This document shows, in pieces, positions 23,407 through 35,734 of a stretch of DNA of 64,000 bases. The DNA comes from Archivesica marissinica (lineage: Eukaryota; Mollusca; Bivalvia; Venerida; Vesicomyidae), in contig CM026403.1 of assembly GCA_014843695.1 (NCBI GenBank), forward strand, positions 47,224,539 through 47,288,538, given 5' to 3'. The notes under the pieces were generated by a model. It searched no databases. It was not told the DNA's origin and was given only the letters and a program-made list of their open reading frames with translations. The position numbers and the translations under genes were made by a program. Each line of letters opens with the position of its first letter. Position 1 is the stretch's first letter.

Positions 23407-24462
23407 TTATTGGAACTTTATGTTATTTGTTTTGACAATTATTGACCTGACATAGAAAAAGCATTCATGATTTGTAGTGGCATAAAGTCAACCAGATATC
23501 TCAAATTGAGCCAACTTTCAATCAAAAATGAGAGAAAAAACGATTGTCGTAACGAATGTCATAATCTACAAAGTACCTAGCCTGGATTCCAGTCTGTTGA
23601 GTTTTTACTTCTGGCAAAACGACACCCTTGATAAACCTGATTTCCATGTGTAGCGCGATCTAGACATAGACCACAGGTGTTAATTTTAAGAACGACAACT
23701 CTTCTCTGCAAGATAGGATCGCTAAAAATAGAAACGGAATTCTTGCAGATATCACCGAACAGGCACGGTTGTACACGATCATTCCTGGAAATAATTGAAT
23801 GCTCCCATAGCCTCATTTACATGGTCAAAATATTATTTCATGGTTCAGCATTATATCGATATGGTTACGGATTATAACTATTACGTTTCTATGGTAAAGG
23901 ACTTGGGCTTAAGTTAAGCAAGGATGATGAATAGCACTTAAATCTAAAATCGTCAAATCATACTGTACTTTTAGAACGATTTACCATTCTGATGATCCAT
24001 AAAAAATATGGTGGCCAAGTATACAGTTACATCAACATAATCAGTGCCTGTCTTTCAATTCAAGTCACATCATTAATTAAGTCACATGCTAATAGACCTA
24101 TTAATAGGATTAATGATAATCGATAATTACACAGAAAACACCTCAAGTTTCCACAGTCGTTGATATTGCCAGAAACTCAATACAGCTCAATTAATAGTGT
24201 TAAATAAATATATTTATTTGATGGGCAAGGCAAAATAGCAACGCCTGTTCCTAGCCTACAAAGTACCCTAAACTTATGGAAGGATCCAGCTGAAAATCAT
24301 GTTTTTCAAGCCAACCGTCTTCTGGCCGAGACTATTTGGTATGTAAGTTAGCATATAGATTATACTGTGATTTCCTAGGTGGGTAACACTGCGTAGTATC
24401 TATGACTGGTAGCATCTAAGGCGCAGGGTTGAATGATTGGTGTTTCTTATCTTATGTATTTT
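23407..24462. other. Intron sequence without recognised features
   Basis: About 1 kb of AT-rich intron. No coding frame of interest, tandem array or element ends were recognised. The last 20 bases become the first unit of the 31-bp array. Confidence 0.4.
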
Positions 24463-25710
24463 CCCATGTCAGGGAGATTGTTTGCATCATCTTCCCATGT
24501 CAGGGAGATTGTTTGCCTTGTCTTCCCATGTCAGGGAGATTGTTTGCCTTGTCTTCCCATGTCAGGGAGATTGTTTGCCTTGTCTTCCCATGTCAGGGAG
24601 ATTGTTGCCTTGTCTTCCCATGTCAGGGAGATTGTTTGCCTTGTCTTCCCATGTCAGGGAGATTGTTTGCCTTGTCTTCCCATGTCAGGGAGATTGTTTG
24701 CCTCGTCTTCCCATGTCAGGGAGATTGTTTGCCTCGTCTTCCCATGTCAGGGAGATTGTTTGCCTCGTCTTCCCATGTCAGGGAGATTGTTTGCCTTGTC
24801 TTCCCATGTCAGGGAGATTGTTTGCCTTGTCTTCCCATGTCAGGGAGATTGTTTGCCTTGTCTTCCCATGTCAGGGAGATTGTTTGCCTTGTCTTCCCAT
24901 GTCAGGGAGATTGTTTGCCTCGTCTTCCCATGTCAGGGAGATTGTTTGCCTCGTCTTCCCATGTCAGGGAGATTGTTTGCCTTGTCTTCCCATGTCAGGG
25001 AGATTGTTTGCCTTGTCTTCCCATGTCAGGGAGATTGTTTGCCTTGTCTTCCCATGTCAGGGAGATTGTTTGCCTGTCTTCCCATGTCAGGGAGATTGTT
25101 TGCCTCGTCTTCCCATGTCAGGGAGATTGTTTGCCTTGTCTTCCCATGCCAGGGAGATTGTTTGCCTTGTCTTCCCATGTCAGGGAGATTGTTTGCCTCA
25201 TCTTCCCATGTCAGGGAGATTGTTTGCCTTGTCTTCCCATGCCAGGGAGATTGTTTGCCTTGTCTTCCCATGTCAGGGAGATTGTTTGCCTCATCTTCCC
25301 ATGTCAGGGAGATTGTTTGCCTTGTCTTCCCATGTCAGGGAGATTGTTTGCCTCGTCTTCCCATGTCAGGGAGATTGTTTGCCTTGTCTTCCCATGTCAG
25401 GGAGATTGTTTGCCTTGTCTTCCCATGTCAGGGAGATTGTTTGCCTCGTCTTCCCATGTCAGGGAGATTGTTTGCCTTGTCTTCCCATGCCAGGGAGATT
25501 GTTTGCCTCATCTTCCTATGTCAGGGAGATTGTTTGCCTCGTCTTCCCATGTCAGGGAGATTGTTTGCCTTGTCTTCCCATGTCAGGGAGATTGTTTGCC
25601 TCGTCTTCCCATGTCAGGGAGATTGTTTGCCTTGTCTTCCCATGCCAGGGAGATTGTTTGCCTTGTCTTCCTATGTCAGGGAGATTGTTTGCCTCGTCTT
25701 CCCATGTCAG
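24463..25710. repeat. 31-bp minisatellite, about 40 copies, with acceptor-like core
   Basis: The unit reads CTTCCCATGTCAG then GGAGATTGTTTGCCTCGT. The pyrimidine-rich stretch ending in CAG resembles a splice acceptor. The first unit is preceded by a TTATGTATTTTCCC tract and the last runs into a short segment ending in a strong donor (25748), so this array may also come from an exon boundary. Near-identical copies with T/C, A/G variants. Confidence 0.95.
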
Positions 25711-25748
25711 GGAGATTGTTTGCCTCGTCACACCAATGCTGTAACCAG
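25711..25748 (+). other. Possible cassette exon at end of array (phase conflict)
   Basis: Bounded by CCCATGTCAG and CCAG/GTATGT, the 38-nt segment would read GDCLPRHTNAVTR in phase 0. Inclusion between exons 4 and 5 shifts the frame and hits a TAG early in exon 6, so it cannot be a constitutive exon. With a weak internal donor at 25740 it would be 30 nt and in frame. It is either a poison exon, a dead exon, or chance. Confidence 0.3.
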
Positions 25749-26116
25749 GTATGTTGTAATTTTTCCGCACTGAGGTAGCTTCCAAAATATTTGGATACTG
25801 GGAATGTCTCCCATGGTTCAAATAATATGTCAGTTATTTAGTCAGAGTGTTAACCAGTCTATTATATTAGTCAGAGAATATATGGGGTTATCCCGAATGA
25901 GGGCCTGAGAAAAATCATTTGTCCCGAAATTAACTAATCAGTTTAGTGTATTTTTGTCACATCTTGGTATGCTCATAGGTTCCAGTCTAGAATCTCCTGC
26001 GATTCTACACTCGGTAAAAGAATTAATGACAAACAGTTCTATGTTTAAAGTCCAGTGTTGGTCATTTTTGCATGTTTGGAGTTGCATATTGCAAGATTCT
26101 CTGTTATATCTTACAG
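25749..26116. other. Intron sequence preceding exon 5
   Basis: Unique-looking intronic DNA ending in a good acceptor (GTTATATCTTACAG). No other features seen. Confidence 0.5.
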
Positions 26117-26330
26117 GAGGAGAACACAAGTGTTTCCAAGATGGCTTCCCGGTATCTTGATGATGCTTCAGGCTCCTACCAGCGACCCAAATCTGGTACA
26201 TCTAGACCTGGTTCAGCGGTGTCCCCAAGAGCCCAGACTCCACTTCCTCAACCACCTGCCATCAACCCAACTCTGCTGTCAACCACACCACTGCCATCGT
26301 CCGCTTTGGCATATGCTGCCGCTGCTGCAG
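26117..26330 (+). CDS. Host gene exon 5 of window, Ser/Pro/Ala-rich linker (71 codons + 1 nt)
   Basis: The acceptor is TATATCTTACAG and the donor GCAG/GTAGGT. The exon is 214 nt, enters in phase 0 and leaves with one base. It encodes EENTSVSKMASRYLDDASGS, YQRPKSGTSRPGSAVSPRAQ, TPLPQPPAINPTLLSTTPLP and SSALAYAAAAA. The frame is fixed by exon 6, because another open frame through this exon meets TAG there. The composition predicts a disordered, possibly phosphorylated linker. The 60-bp minisatellite downstream is a degenerate copy of this exon's last 71 bases including the donor. Confidence 0.85.
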
Positions 26331-26340
26331 GTAGGTTAAA

Positions 26341-29022
26341 TAATCCTTCATCAACTTCACACTGCTGTCCACCACATCACTGCCATCATCCGTGAATGTA
26401 GGTCCAGTCATCAACTTCACACTGCTGTCCACCACATCACTGCCATCATCCATGCATGTAGGTCCAGTCATGAACTTCACACTGCTGTCCACCACATCAC
26501 TGCCATCATCCATGCATGTAGGTCCAATCATCAACTTCACACTGCTGTCCACCACAACACTGCCATCATCCATGCATGTAGGTCCAGTCATCAACTTCAC
26601 ACTGCTGTCCACCACATCACTGTGATCATCCCTGCATGTAGGTCCAATCATCAACTTTACACTGCTGTCCACCACATCACTGTGATCATCCGTGCATGTA
26701 GGTCCAGTCATCAACTTCACACTGCTGTCCACCACATCACTGTGATCATCCGTGCATGTAGGTCCAGTCATCAACTTCACACTGCTGTCCACCACATCAC
26801 TGCCATCATCCATGCATGTAGGTCCAGTCATCAACTTCACACTGCTGTCCACCACAACACTGCCATCACCCGTGCATGTAGGTCCAGTCATCAACTTCAC
26901 ACTGCTGTCCACCACATCACTGTGATCATCCGTGCATGTAGGTCCAGTCATCAACTTCACACTGCTGTCCACCACATCACTGTGATAATCCGTGCATGTA
27001 GGTCCAGTCATCAACTTCACACTGCTGTCCACCACATCACTGCCATCATCCATGCATGTAGGTCCAGTCATCAACTTCACACAGCTGTCCACCACATCAC
27101 TGTGATCATCCGTGCATGTAGGTCCAGTCATGAACTTCACACTGCTGTCCACCACATCACTGCCATCATCCATGCATGTAGGTCCAGTCATCAACTTCAC
27201 ACTGCTGTCCACCACATCACTGTGATCATCCGTGCATGTAGGTCCAGTCATCAACTTCACACTGCTGTCCACCACATCACTGCCATCATCCATGCATGTA
27301 GGTCCAGTCATCAACTTCACACTGCTGTCCACTACATCACTACCATCATCCATGCATGTAGGTCCAGTCATCAACTTCACACTGCTGTCCACCACATCAC
27401 TGTGATCATCCGTGCATGTAGGTCCAGTCATCAACATCACACTGCTGTCCACCACATCACTGCCATCATCCATGCATGTAGGTCCAGTCATCAACTTCAC
27501 ACTGCTGTCCACCACATCACTGTGATCATCCATGCATGTAGGTCCAGTCATCAACTTCACACTGCTGTCCACCACATCACTGCCATCATCCGTGCATGTA
27601 GGTCCAGTCATCAACTTCACACTGCTGTCCACCACATCACTGCCATCATCCATGCATGTAGGTCCAGTCATCAACTTCACACTGCTGTCCACCACATCAC
27701 TGTGATCATCCGTGCATGTAGGTCCAGTCATCAACTTCACACTGCTGTCCATCACATCACTGCCATCATCCATGCATGTAGGTCCAGTCATCAACTTCAC
27801 ACTGCTGTCCACCACATAACTGCCATCATCCGTGCATGTAGGTCCAATCATCAACTTCACACTGCTGTCCACCACATCACTGCCATCATCCGTGCATGTA
27901 GGTCCAGTCATCAACTTTACACTGCTGTCCACCACATAACTGCCATCATCCGTGCATGTAGGTCCAGTCATCAACTTCACACTGCTGTCCACCACATCAC
28001 TGCCATCATCCGTGCATGTAGGTCCAGTCATCAACTTTACACTGCTGTCCACCACATAACTGCCATCATCCGTGCATGTAGGTCCAGTCATCAACTTCAC
28101 ACTGCTGTCCACCACATAACTGCCATCATCCGTGCATGTAGGTCCAGTCATCAACTTCACACTGCTGTCCACCACATCACTGCCATCATCCATGCATGTA
28201 GGTCCAGTCATCAACTTCACACTGCTGTCCACCACATCACTGCCATCATCCGTGCATGTAGGTCCAGTCATCAACTTCACACTGCTGTCCACCACATCAC
28301 TGCCATCATCCATGCATGTAGGTCCAGTCATCAACTTCATACTGCTGTCCACCACATCACTGCCATCATCCATGCATGTAGATCCAGTCATCAACTTCAC
28401 ACTGCTGTCCACCACAACTCTGCCATCATCCATGCATGTAGGTACAGTCATCAACTTCACACTGCTGTCCACCACATCACTGCCATCATCCATGCATGTA
28501 GGTCCAGTCATCAACTTTACACTGCTGTCCACCACATAACTGCCATCATCCGTGCATGTAGGTCCAGTCATCAACTTCACACTGCTGTACACCACATAAC
28601 TGCCATCATCCGTGCATGTAGGTCCAGTCATCAACTTCACACTGCTGTCCACCACATCACTGCCATCATCCATGCATGTAGATCCAGTCATCAACTTCAC
28701 ACTGCTGTCCACCACATCACTGCCATCATCCGTGCATGTAGGTCCAGTCATCAACTTCACACTGCTGTCCACCACATCACTGCCATCATCCATGCATGTA
28801 GGTCCAGTCATCAACTTCACACTGCTGTCCACCACATCACTGCCATCATCCATGCATGTAGGTCCAGTCATCAACTTCACACTGCTGTCCACCACAACAC
28901 TGCCATCATCCATGCATGTAGGTCCAGTCATCAACTTCACACTGCTGTCCACCACATCACTGCCATCATCCATGCATGTAGGTCCAGTCATCAACTTCAA
29001 ACTGCTGTCCATCACATCACTG
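26341..29022. repeat. 60-bp minisatellite copied from exon 5 end, about 45 copies
   Basis: The unit holds CATCAACTTCACACTGCTGT, CCACCACATCACTGCCATCA and TCC..TGCATGTAGGTCCAGT. By eye the first 44 bases match exon 5 positions 26260-26303 at 37 of 44. The unit's TGCATGTAGG resembles the exon's last bases plus donor. In the matching frame the array reads INFTLLSTTSLPSS against INPTLLSTTPLPSS in the exon. The 60-bp period leaves frames open on both strands (up to 917 codons on the minus strand), which I do not regard as genes. Confidence 0.96.
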
Positions 29023-29032
29023 CGAAAGGGGA

Positions 29033-29292
29033 CATCCGTCCATAGCCGAGTTGTTAAGGTCGTTGGCTCTGAAGTTACACTTCACTGCTACACTGGGGGT
29101 GTCAAATTATTTCAAATGAAGCTATCAGTGGTTCTACCCACATACCTGTCCGTGCACTCGAGGTCTTCCTCCATCAATACTAGCTGGAGAGTCGCCATAT
29201 CACATAAGCTGTTTGTGCAACTTTAAACTCTGAAGAATGATTAATATAAGTTGTAGGAACTTGTTTCGCAATCTAACTAAAATAAATTTGTA
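29033..29292 (+). repeat. tRNA-derived SINE, composite
   Basis: The head has TAGCCGAGTTGTTAAGGTCG (A-box-like). The middle resembles the 365/20320/48340/60105 family (GGTTCTACCC, CTTCCTCCATCAATACTAGC). The 3' tail matches the SINE at 14445-14672. It inserted at the right edge of the 60-bp array. Confidence 0.75.
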
Positions 29293-29366
29293 TGAACTAA
29301 GCTCCAAAACCAACCCAAGCCAAGACCTTTATAAAATTTCTTTTGAAGAAGATGATCTCATGTTTG

Positions 29367-31885
29367 ATTTTGTGACTTTGTGTAGAGTGGTGGAACCTAT
29401 GCACGTGACTTTGTGTAGAGTGGTGGAACCTATGCACGTGACTTTGTGTAGAGTGGTGGAACCTATGCACTTGCCTTTGTGTAGAGTGGTGGAACCTATG
29501 CACTTGCCTTTGTGTAGAGTGGTGGAACCTATGCACGTGACTTTGTGTAGAGTGGTGGAACCTATGCACGTGACTTTGTGTAGAGTGGTGGAACCTATGC
29601 ACGTGACTTTGTGTAGAGTGGTGGAACCTATGCACGTGACTTTGTGTATAGTGGTGGAACCTATGCACGTGACTTTGTGTAGAGTGGTGGAACCTATGCA
29701 CGTGACTTTGTGTAGAGTGGTGGAACCTATGCACGTGACTTTGTGTAGAGTGGTGGAACCTATGCACGTGACTTTGTGTAGAGTGGTGGAACCTATGCAC
29801 GTGACTTTGTGTAGAGTGGTGGAACCTATGCACGTGCCTTTGTGTAGAGTGGTGAAACCTATGCACGTGACTTTGTGTAGAGTGGTGGAACCTATGCACG
29901 TGACTTTGTGTAGAGTGGTGGAACCTATGCACGTGACTTTGTGTAGAGTGGTGGAACCTATGCACATGCCTTTGTGTAGAGTGGTGGAACCTATGCACGT
30001 GACTTTGTGTATAGTGGTGGAACCTATGCACGTGACTTTGTGTATAGTGGTGGAACCTATGCACGTGACTTTGTGTATAGTGGTGGAACCTATGCACGTG
30101 ACTTTGTGTAGAGTGGTAGAACCTATGCACATGACTTTGTGTAGAGTGGTGGAACCTATGCACGTGACTTTGTGTAGAGTGGTGGAACATATGCACGTGA
30201 CTTTGTGTAGAGTGGTGGAACCTATGCACGTGACTTTGTGTAGAGTGGTGGAACCTATGCACGTGACTTTGTGTAGAGTGGTGGAACCTATGCACGTGAC
30301 TGTTTGTAGAGTGGTGGAACCTATGCACATGACTTTGTGTAGAGTGGTGGAACCTAGGCACGTGACTTTGTGTAGAGTGGTGGAACCTATGCACGTGACT
30401 TTGTGTAGAGTGGTGGAACCTATGCACGTGACTTTGTGTAGAGTGGTGGAACCTATGCACGTGACTTTGTGTAGAGTGGTGGAACCTATGCACGTGACTT
30501 TGTGTAGAGTGGTGTAATCTATGCACGTGACTTTGTGTAGAGGGATGAAACCTATGCACGTGACATTGTGTATAGTGGTGAAACCTATGCATGTGACTTT
30601 GTGTAGAGTGGTGGAACCTATGCACGTGACTTTGTGTATAGTGGTGGAACCTATGCACATGACTTTGTGTAGAGTGGTGGAACCTATGCATGTGACTTTG
30701 TGTATATGGTGGAACCTATGCACATGACTTTGTGTATAGTGGTGAAACCTATTAACGTGACTTTGTGTAGAGTGGTGAAACCTATGCACGTGACTTTGTG
30801 TAGAGTGGTGGAACCTATGCATGTGACTTTGTGTAGAGTGGTGGAACCTATGCACATGACTTTGTGTAGAGTGGTGGAACCTATGCACATGACTTTTTGT
30901 AGAGTGGTGGAACCTATGCACGTGACTTTGTGTAGAGTGGTGGAACCTATGCACGTGACTTTGTGTAGAGTGGTGGAACCTATGCACGTGACTTTGTGTA
31001 GAGTGGTGGAACCTATGCACGTGACTTTGTGTAGAGTGGTGGAACCTATGCACGTGACTTTGTGTAGAGTGGTGGAACCTATGCACGTGACTTTGTGTAT
31101 AGTGGTGGAACCTATGCATGTGACTTTGTGTAGAGTGGTGGAACATATGCACGTGACTTTGTGTATAGTGGTGGAACCTATGCACATGACTTTGTGTATA
31201 GTGGTGGAACCTATGCATGTGACTTTGTGTAGAGTGGTGGAACATATGCACGTGACTTTGTGTAGAGTGGTGGAACCTATGCACGCGACTTTGTGTAGAG
31301 TGGTGGCACCTATGCACGTGACTTTGTGTAGAGTGGTGGAACCTATGCACGTGACTTTGTGTAGAGTGGTGGAACCTATGCACGTGACTTTGTGTAGAGT
31401 GGTGGAACCTATGCATGTGACTTTGTGTAGAGTGGTGGAACATATGCACGTGACTTTGTGTATAGTGGTGGAACCTATGCACGTGACTTTGTGTAGAGTG
31501 GTGGAACCTATGCATGTGACTTTGTGTAGAGTGGTGGAACCTATGCACGTGACTTTGTGTAGAGTGGTGGAACCTATGCACGTGACTTTGTGTAGAGTGG
31601 TGGAACCTATGCACGTGACTTTGTGTAGAGTGGTGGAACCTATGCACGTGACTTTGTGTAGAGTGGTGGAACCTATGCACGTGACTTTGTGTAGAGTGGT
31701 GGAACATATGCACGTGAATTTGTGTAGAGTGGTGGAACCTATGCACGTGACTTTGTGTAGAGTGGTGGAACCTATGCACGTGACTTTGTGTAGAGTGGTG
31801 GAACATATGCACGTGACTTTGTGTAGAGTGGTGGAACCTATGCACGTGACTTTGTGTAGAGTGGTGGAACCTATGCACGTGACTT
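29367..31885. repeat. 33-bp minisatellite, about 76 copies
   Basis: The unit is GTGACTTTGTGTAGAGTGGT followed by GGAACCTATGCAC. Variants include TATAGTGG, CATGACTT and GAACATATG. The period is a multiple of three, so both strands show open frames over 400 codons. It ends about 340 bp before exon 6. Confidence 0.97.
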
Positions 31886-32224
31886 TGTATACCATATTTT
31901 TAACTTTATCATATGAATACATTTTTATGAGCTAAAATTGAACAAATGAAGGTTTGAAAATCATAAAATTGATTTAGTGGAAGAAGAATTGACCGTTGCA
32001 TGTACTGTTTTCAGTATCGTGTATATTTCTGTAATATTATTATTGGAATTTATAGAAGTCGGCTATTGATACGGATGACATGAAAACATATTATTGGTCG
32101 TCTCCGTTGCAGACAAGGAAAGTCGGGTATCTGCATAAGTACTGTCTATAAGGCGTTTTTAGAAAAATACAGCGAGCATAGATTCCACCACTCTAAGTAT
32201 AATGTATAATTGTATATGTTGCAG
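31886..32224. other. Intron sequence preceding exon 6
   Basis: AT-rich intron ending in TATATGTTGCAG. No other features recognised. Confidence 0.5.
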
Positions 32225-32337
32225 GTGGTGGTATAGCTCAGGATGAGAAGAGTCTGGGACTACCGTTGAATGTAGTAGACTTCCAGTCACTGAAACCACA
32301 TCTAGATTTCCTGCTTAATGTGTATGGAATAAACTTT
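32225..32337 (+). CDS. Host gene exon 6 of window (37 codons + 2 nt)
   Basis: The acceptor is TATATGTTGCAG and the donor TTT/GTAAGT. The exon is 113 nt: the first two bases complete the Gly begun in exon 5 and it leaves in phase 0. It encodes GGIAQDEKSLGLPLNVVDFQ and SLKPHLDFLLNVYGINF. The sequence is hydrophobic-helical with no known motif. This exon fixes the frame of exon 5. Confidence 0.85.
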
Positions 32338-32389
32338 GTAAGTAGTGAAAATGTTTTCATTTGTAGACAAATTTAGTGCTTCTGTCATG

Positions 32390-34560
32390 TCATATGTTGA
32401 ATACTGAATCATGTCATAGAATACTGAATCATGTCATAGAATACTGAATCATGTCATAGAATACTGAATCATGTCATAGAATACTGAATCATGTCATAGA
32501 ATACTGAATCATGTCATAGAATACTGAATCATGTCATAGAATACTGAATCATGTCATAGAATACTGAATCATGTCATAGAATACTGAATCATGTCATAGA
32601 ATACTGAATCATGTCATAGAATACTGAATCATGTCATAGAATACTGAATCATGTCATAGAATACTGAATCATGTCATAGAATACTGAATCATGTCATAGA
32701 ATACTGAATCATGTCATAGAATACTGAATCATGTCATAGAATACTGAATCATGTCATAGAATACTGAATCATGTCATAGAATACTGAATCATGTCATAGA
32801 ATACTGAATCATGTCATATGTTGAATACTGAATCATGTCATAGAATACTGAATCATGTCATAGAATACTGAATCATGTCATACAATACTGAATCATGTCA
32901 TAGAATACTGAATCATGTCATAGAATACTGAATCATGTCATACAATACTGAATCATGTCATAGAATACTGAATCATGTCATAGAATACTGAATCATGTCA
33001 TACAATACTGAATCATGTCATAGAATACTGAATCATGTCATAGAATACTGAATCATGTCATAGAATACTGAATCATGTCATAGAATACTGAATCATGTCA
33101 TATGTTGAATACTGAATCATGTCATAGAATACTGAATCATGTCATATAATACTGAATCATGTCATAGAATACTGAATCATGTCATAGAATACTGAATCAT
33201 GTCATAGAATACTGAATCATGTCATAGAATACTTAATCATGTCATAGAATACTGAATCATGTCATATGTTGAATACTGAATCATGTCATAGAATACTGAA
33301 TCATGTCATAGAATACTGAATCATGTCATAGAATACTGAATCATGTCATATGTTGAATACTGAATCATGTCATAGAATACTGAATCATGTCATAGAATAC
33401 TGAATCATGTTATAGAATACTGAATCATGTCATAGAATACTGAATCATGTTATAGAATACTGAATCATGTCATAGAATACTGAATCATGTCATAGAATAC
33501 TGAATCATGTCATAGAATACTGAATCATGTCATAGAATACTGAATCATGTCATATGTTGAATACTGAATCATGTCATAGAATACTGAATCATGTCATATA
33601 ATACTGAATCATGTCATAGAATACTGAATCATGTCATAGAATACTGAATCATGTCATAGAATACTGAATCATGTCATAGAATACTTAATCATGTCATAGA
33701 ATACTGAATCATGTCATATGTTGAATACTGAATCATGTCATAGAATACTGAATCATGTCATAGAATACTGAATCATGTCATAGAATACTGAATCATGTCA
33801 TATGTTGAATACTGAATCATGTCATAGAATACTGAATCATGTCATAGAATACTGAATCATGTTATAGAATACTGAATCATGTCATAGAATACTGAATCAT
33901 GTTATAGAATACTGAATCATGTCATAGAATACTGAATCATGTCATAGAATACTGAATCATGTCATAGAATACTGAATCATGTCATATGTTGAATACTGAA
34001 TCATGTCATATGTTGAATACTGAATCATGTCATAGAATACTGAATCATGTCATATGTTGAATACTGAATCATGTCATAGAATACTGAATAATGTCATAGA
34101 ATACTGAATCATGTCATACAATACTGAATCATGTCATAGAATACTGAATCATGTCATATAATACTGAATCATGTCATAGAATACTGAATCATGTCATATA
34201 ATACTGAATCATGTCATAGAATACTGAATCATGTCATACAATACTGAATCATGTCATACAATACTGAATCATGTCATAGAATACTGAATCATGTCATAGA
34301 ATACTGAATCATGTCATAGAATACTGAATCATGTCATATAATACTGAATCATGTCATAGAATACTGAATCATGTCATAGAATACTGAATCATGTCATAGA
34401 ATACTGAATCATGTCATATGTTGAATACTGAATCATGTCATAGAATACTGAATCATGTCATAGAATACTGAATCATGTCATAGAATACTGAATCATGTCA
34501 TAGAATACTGAATCATGTCATAGAATACTGAATCGGGCCGTAGAATACTGAATCAGGTCA
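32390..34560. repeat. 20-bp minisatellite, about 105 copies
   Basis: The unit is TAGAATACTGAATCATGTCA, very homogeneous, with 24-bp TATGTTGAA... variants spaced at intervals, giving a higher-order pattern: 33080-33560 and 33540-34000 look like copies of the same block. The first unit arises from the intron about 50 bp after the exon 6 donor. Confidence 0.97.
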
Positions 34561-34724
34561 TAAAATGTTGAATCAGATATAAAGTGATACATCAGTTCAT
34601 AAAATTATGGATTACCATAATCATTTGTATGTAGGTTGCACAGGAGAATAAGACACAGTTCAAAAACAGAGAAATTTCATGGAAAAAAATTGTGACTTAT
34701 TTTCAAAAATCAAACCACAGACGG

Positions 34725-34985
34725 ATCTGTAGTCCAGTGGTAACAAGTTGGACTGGTAATCCAGGGATTGCAGGTTCGATCCCACGTCTGACCCTAATAA
34801 AATTAACAGTCTTTCAGATGGGACGTTAAACCGAGGTCTCGTGTCGGTTCTTTACTCTGGAATGGGTCTCTGTCTGTATCATTGCACTATCCTCTAAAAT
34901 CTAAAATTACTAATCTCTTCAGTAGGCGTTACTCATATGGGCAACCGGTAGCGACGATAAATAAACGTAAAAACACACACAAAAT
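34725..34985 (+). repeat. tRNA(Thr)-like SINE
   Basis: The head TAGTCCAGTGGTAACAAG, an anticodon-arm-like GGACTGGTAATCC and B-box GGTTCGATCCC resemble tRNA-Thr. A conserved body follows (CTTTCAGATGGGACGTTAAA, GGAATGGGTCTCTGTCTGTA) with a GATAAATAAACGTAA end. The long non-tRNA body and its copies at 18645 and 44675 argue against a functional tRNA. Confidence 0.85.
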
Positions 34986-35178
34986 CAAACCTAGTCAAAC
35001 TAGTCAATCTCAACCCATTATCAAGGTTCTCATAATTACAGCACATACACCAAAACAGCTGTAAATGGTTGTTTGCAAAAGTTATTTATTATGAACCATC
35101 ATTAATTATCTTTCAATAGATCATTGTATTGGATGATTTTTATTTTCGATCTGGATTTTCTATTTTTGTTATCATAAA

Positions 35179-35419
35179 TTAACCCTTTCAACACCAAGTA
35201 ACTCACATGGACTGGTCCATGATATTCATAAACCAATAAATGAATCAGAAAATCACATTTGGACAAGTTCATTTATCAAAATGGGTAATTATGTCTAAAA
35301 ATAGTCATATCACTGGCAAAAAGTGCAGATCCTGATGAGACGGCTCGTCACGAGCCGGCTCATCTGGATCTACACTTTTTGTAAGCCTATTTAGATGTCT
35401 GTGGTGTTGAAAGGGTTAA
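35179..35419. mobile_element. TTAA-flanked MITE, copy 2 (inverted relative to copy 1)
   Basis: TTAA ends with CCCTTTCAACACCA / TGGTGTTGAAAGGG inverted repeats and the same GAGCCGGCTC central palindrome. Confidence 0.88.
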
Positions 35420-35734
35420 ATAACATTTTTAACTTTGAATGATTTTCCACACTGATGTAGATATCTAGATTCAACGAAATCCGGAACAAGTATGGCACGT
35501 ATGGTACTTAGAGGAAAATAATATGAAACATTTATTTCCCTTTGTTATAATATGCTATTTGTCATTTTTGAGTTGCGGAAAAAATGAAATTTAGTTCTAA
35601 GCTGGAGTATAAGACGCAGCAAACTTATGGATACAATGAAAATACCTGCTTCTTATATATAAACGATTACGGTATGTCATATTGTTATGTATTTTAAGCA
35701 GGATTGGATGCTATTACGTATAATATTGTGAACA

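Noticed and set aside
24429..25778. Three overlapping 435-449-codon frames
   Set aside because: The 31-bp unit cycles through the three frames, so all stay open. This is repeat-driven, not coding.
26262..29015. A 917-codon open frame on the minus strand (and 807 codons on the plus strand)
   Set aside because: It lies entirely within a 60-bp tandem array; a period divisible by three keeps frames open on both strands. There is no unique sequence, start context or domain.
29367..31885. 33-bp array as a copy of the exon 6 acceptor
   Set aside because: Both contain GTGGTGG, but the rest does not align convincingly and the array ends 340 bp before the exon.
29297..31935. Several open frames of 400-850 codons
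   Set aside because: These are artefacts of the 33-bp array; every frame on both strands is a translation of the same unit.
34730..34795. tRNA-Thr gene
   Set aside because: A- and B-box and an anticodon-like arm are present, but the segment is the head of a SINE that recurs at 44675 with the same long body.
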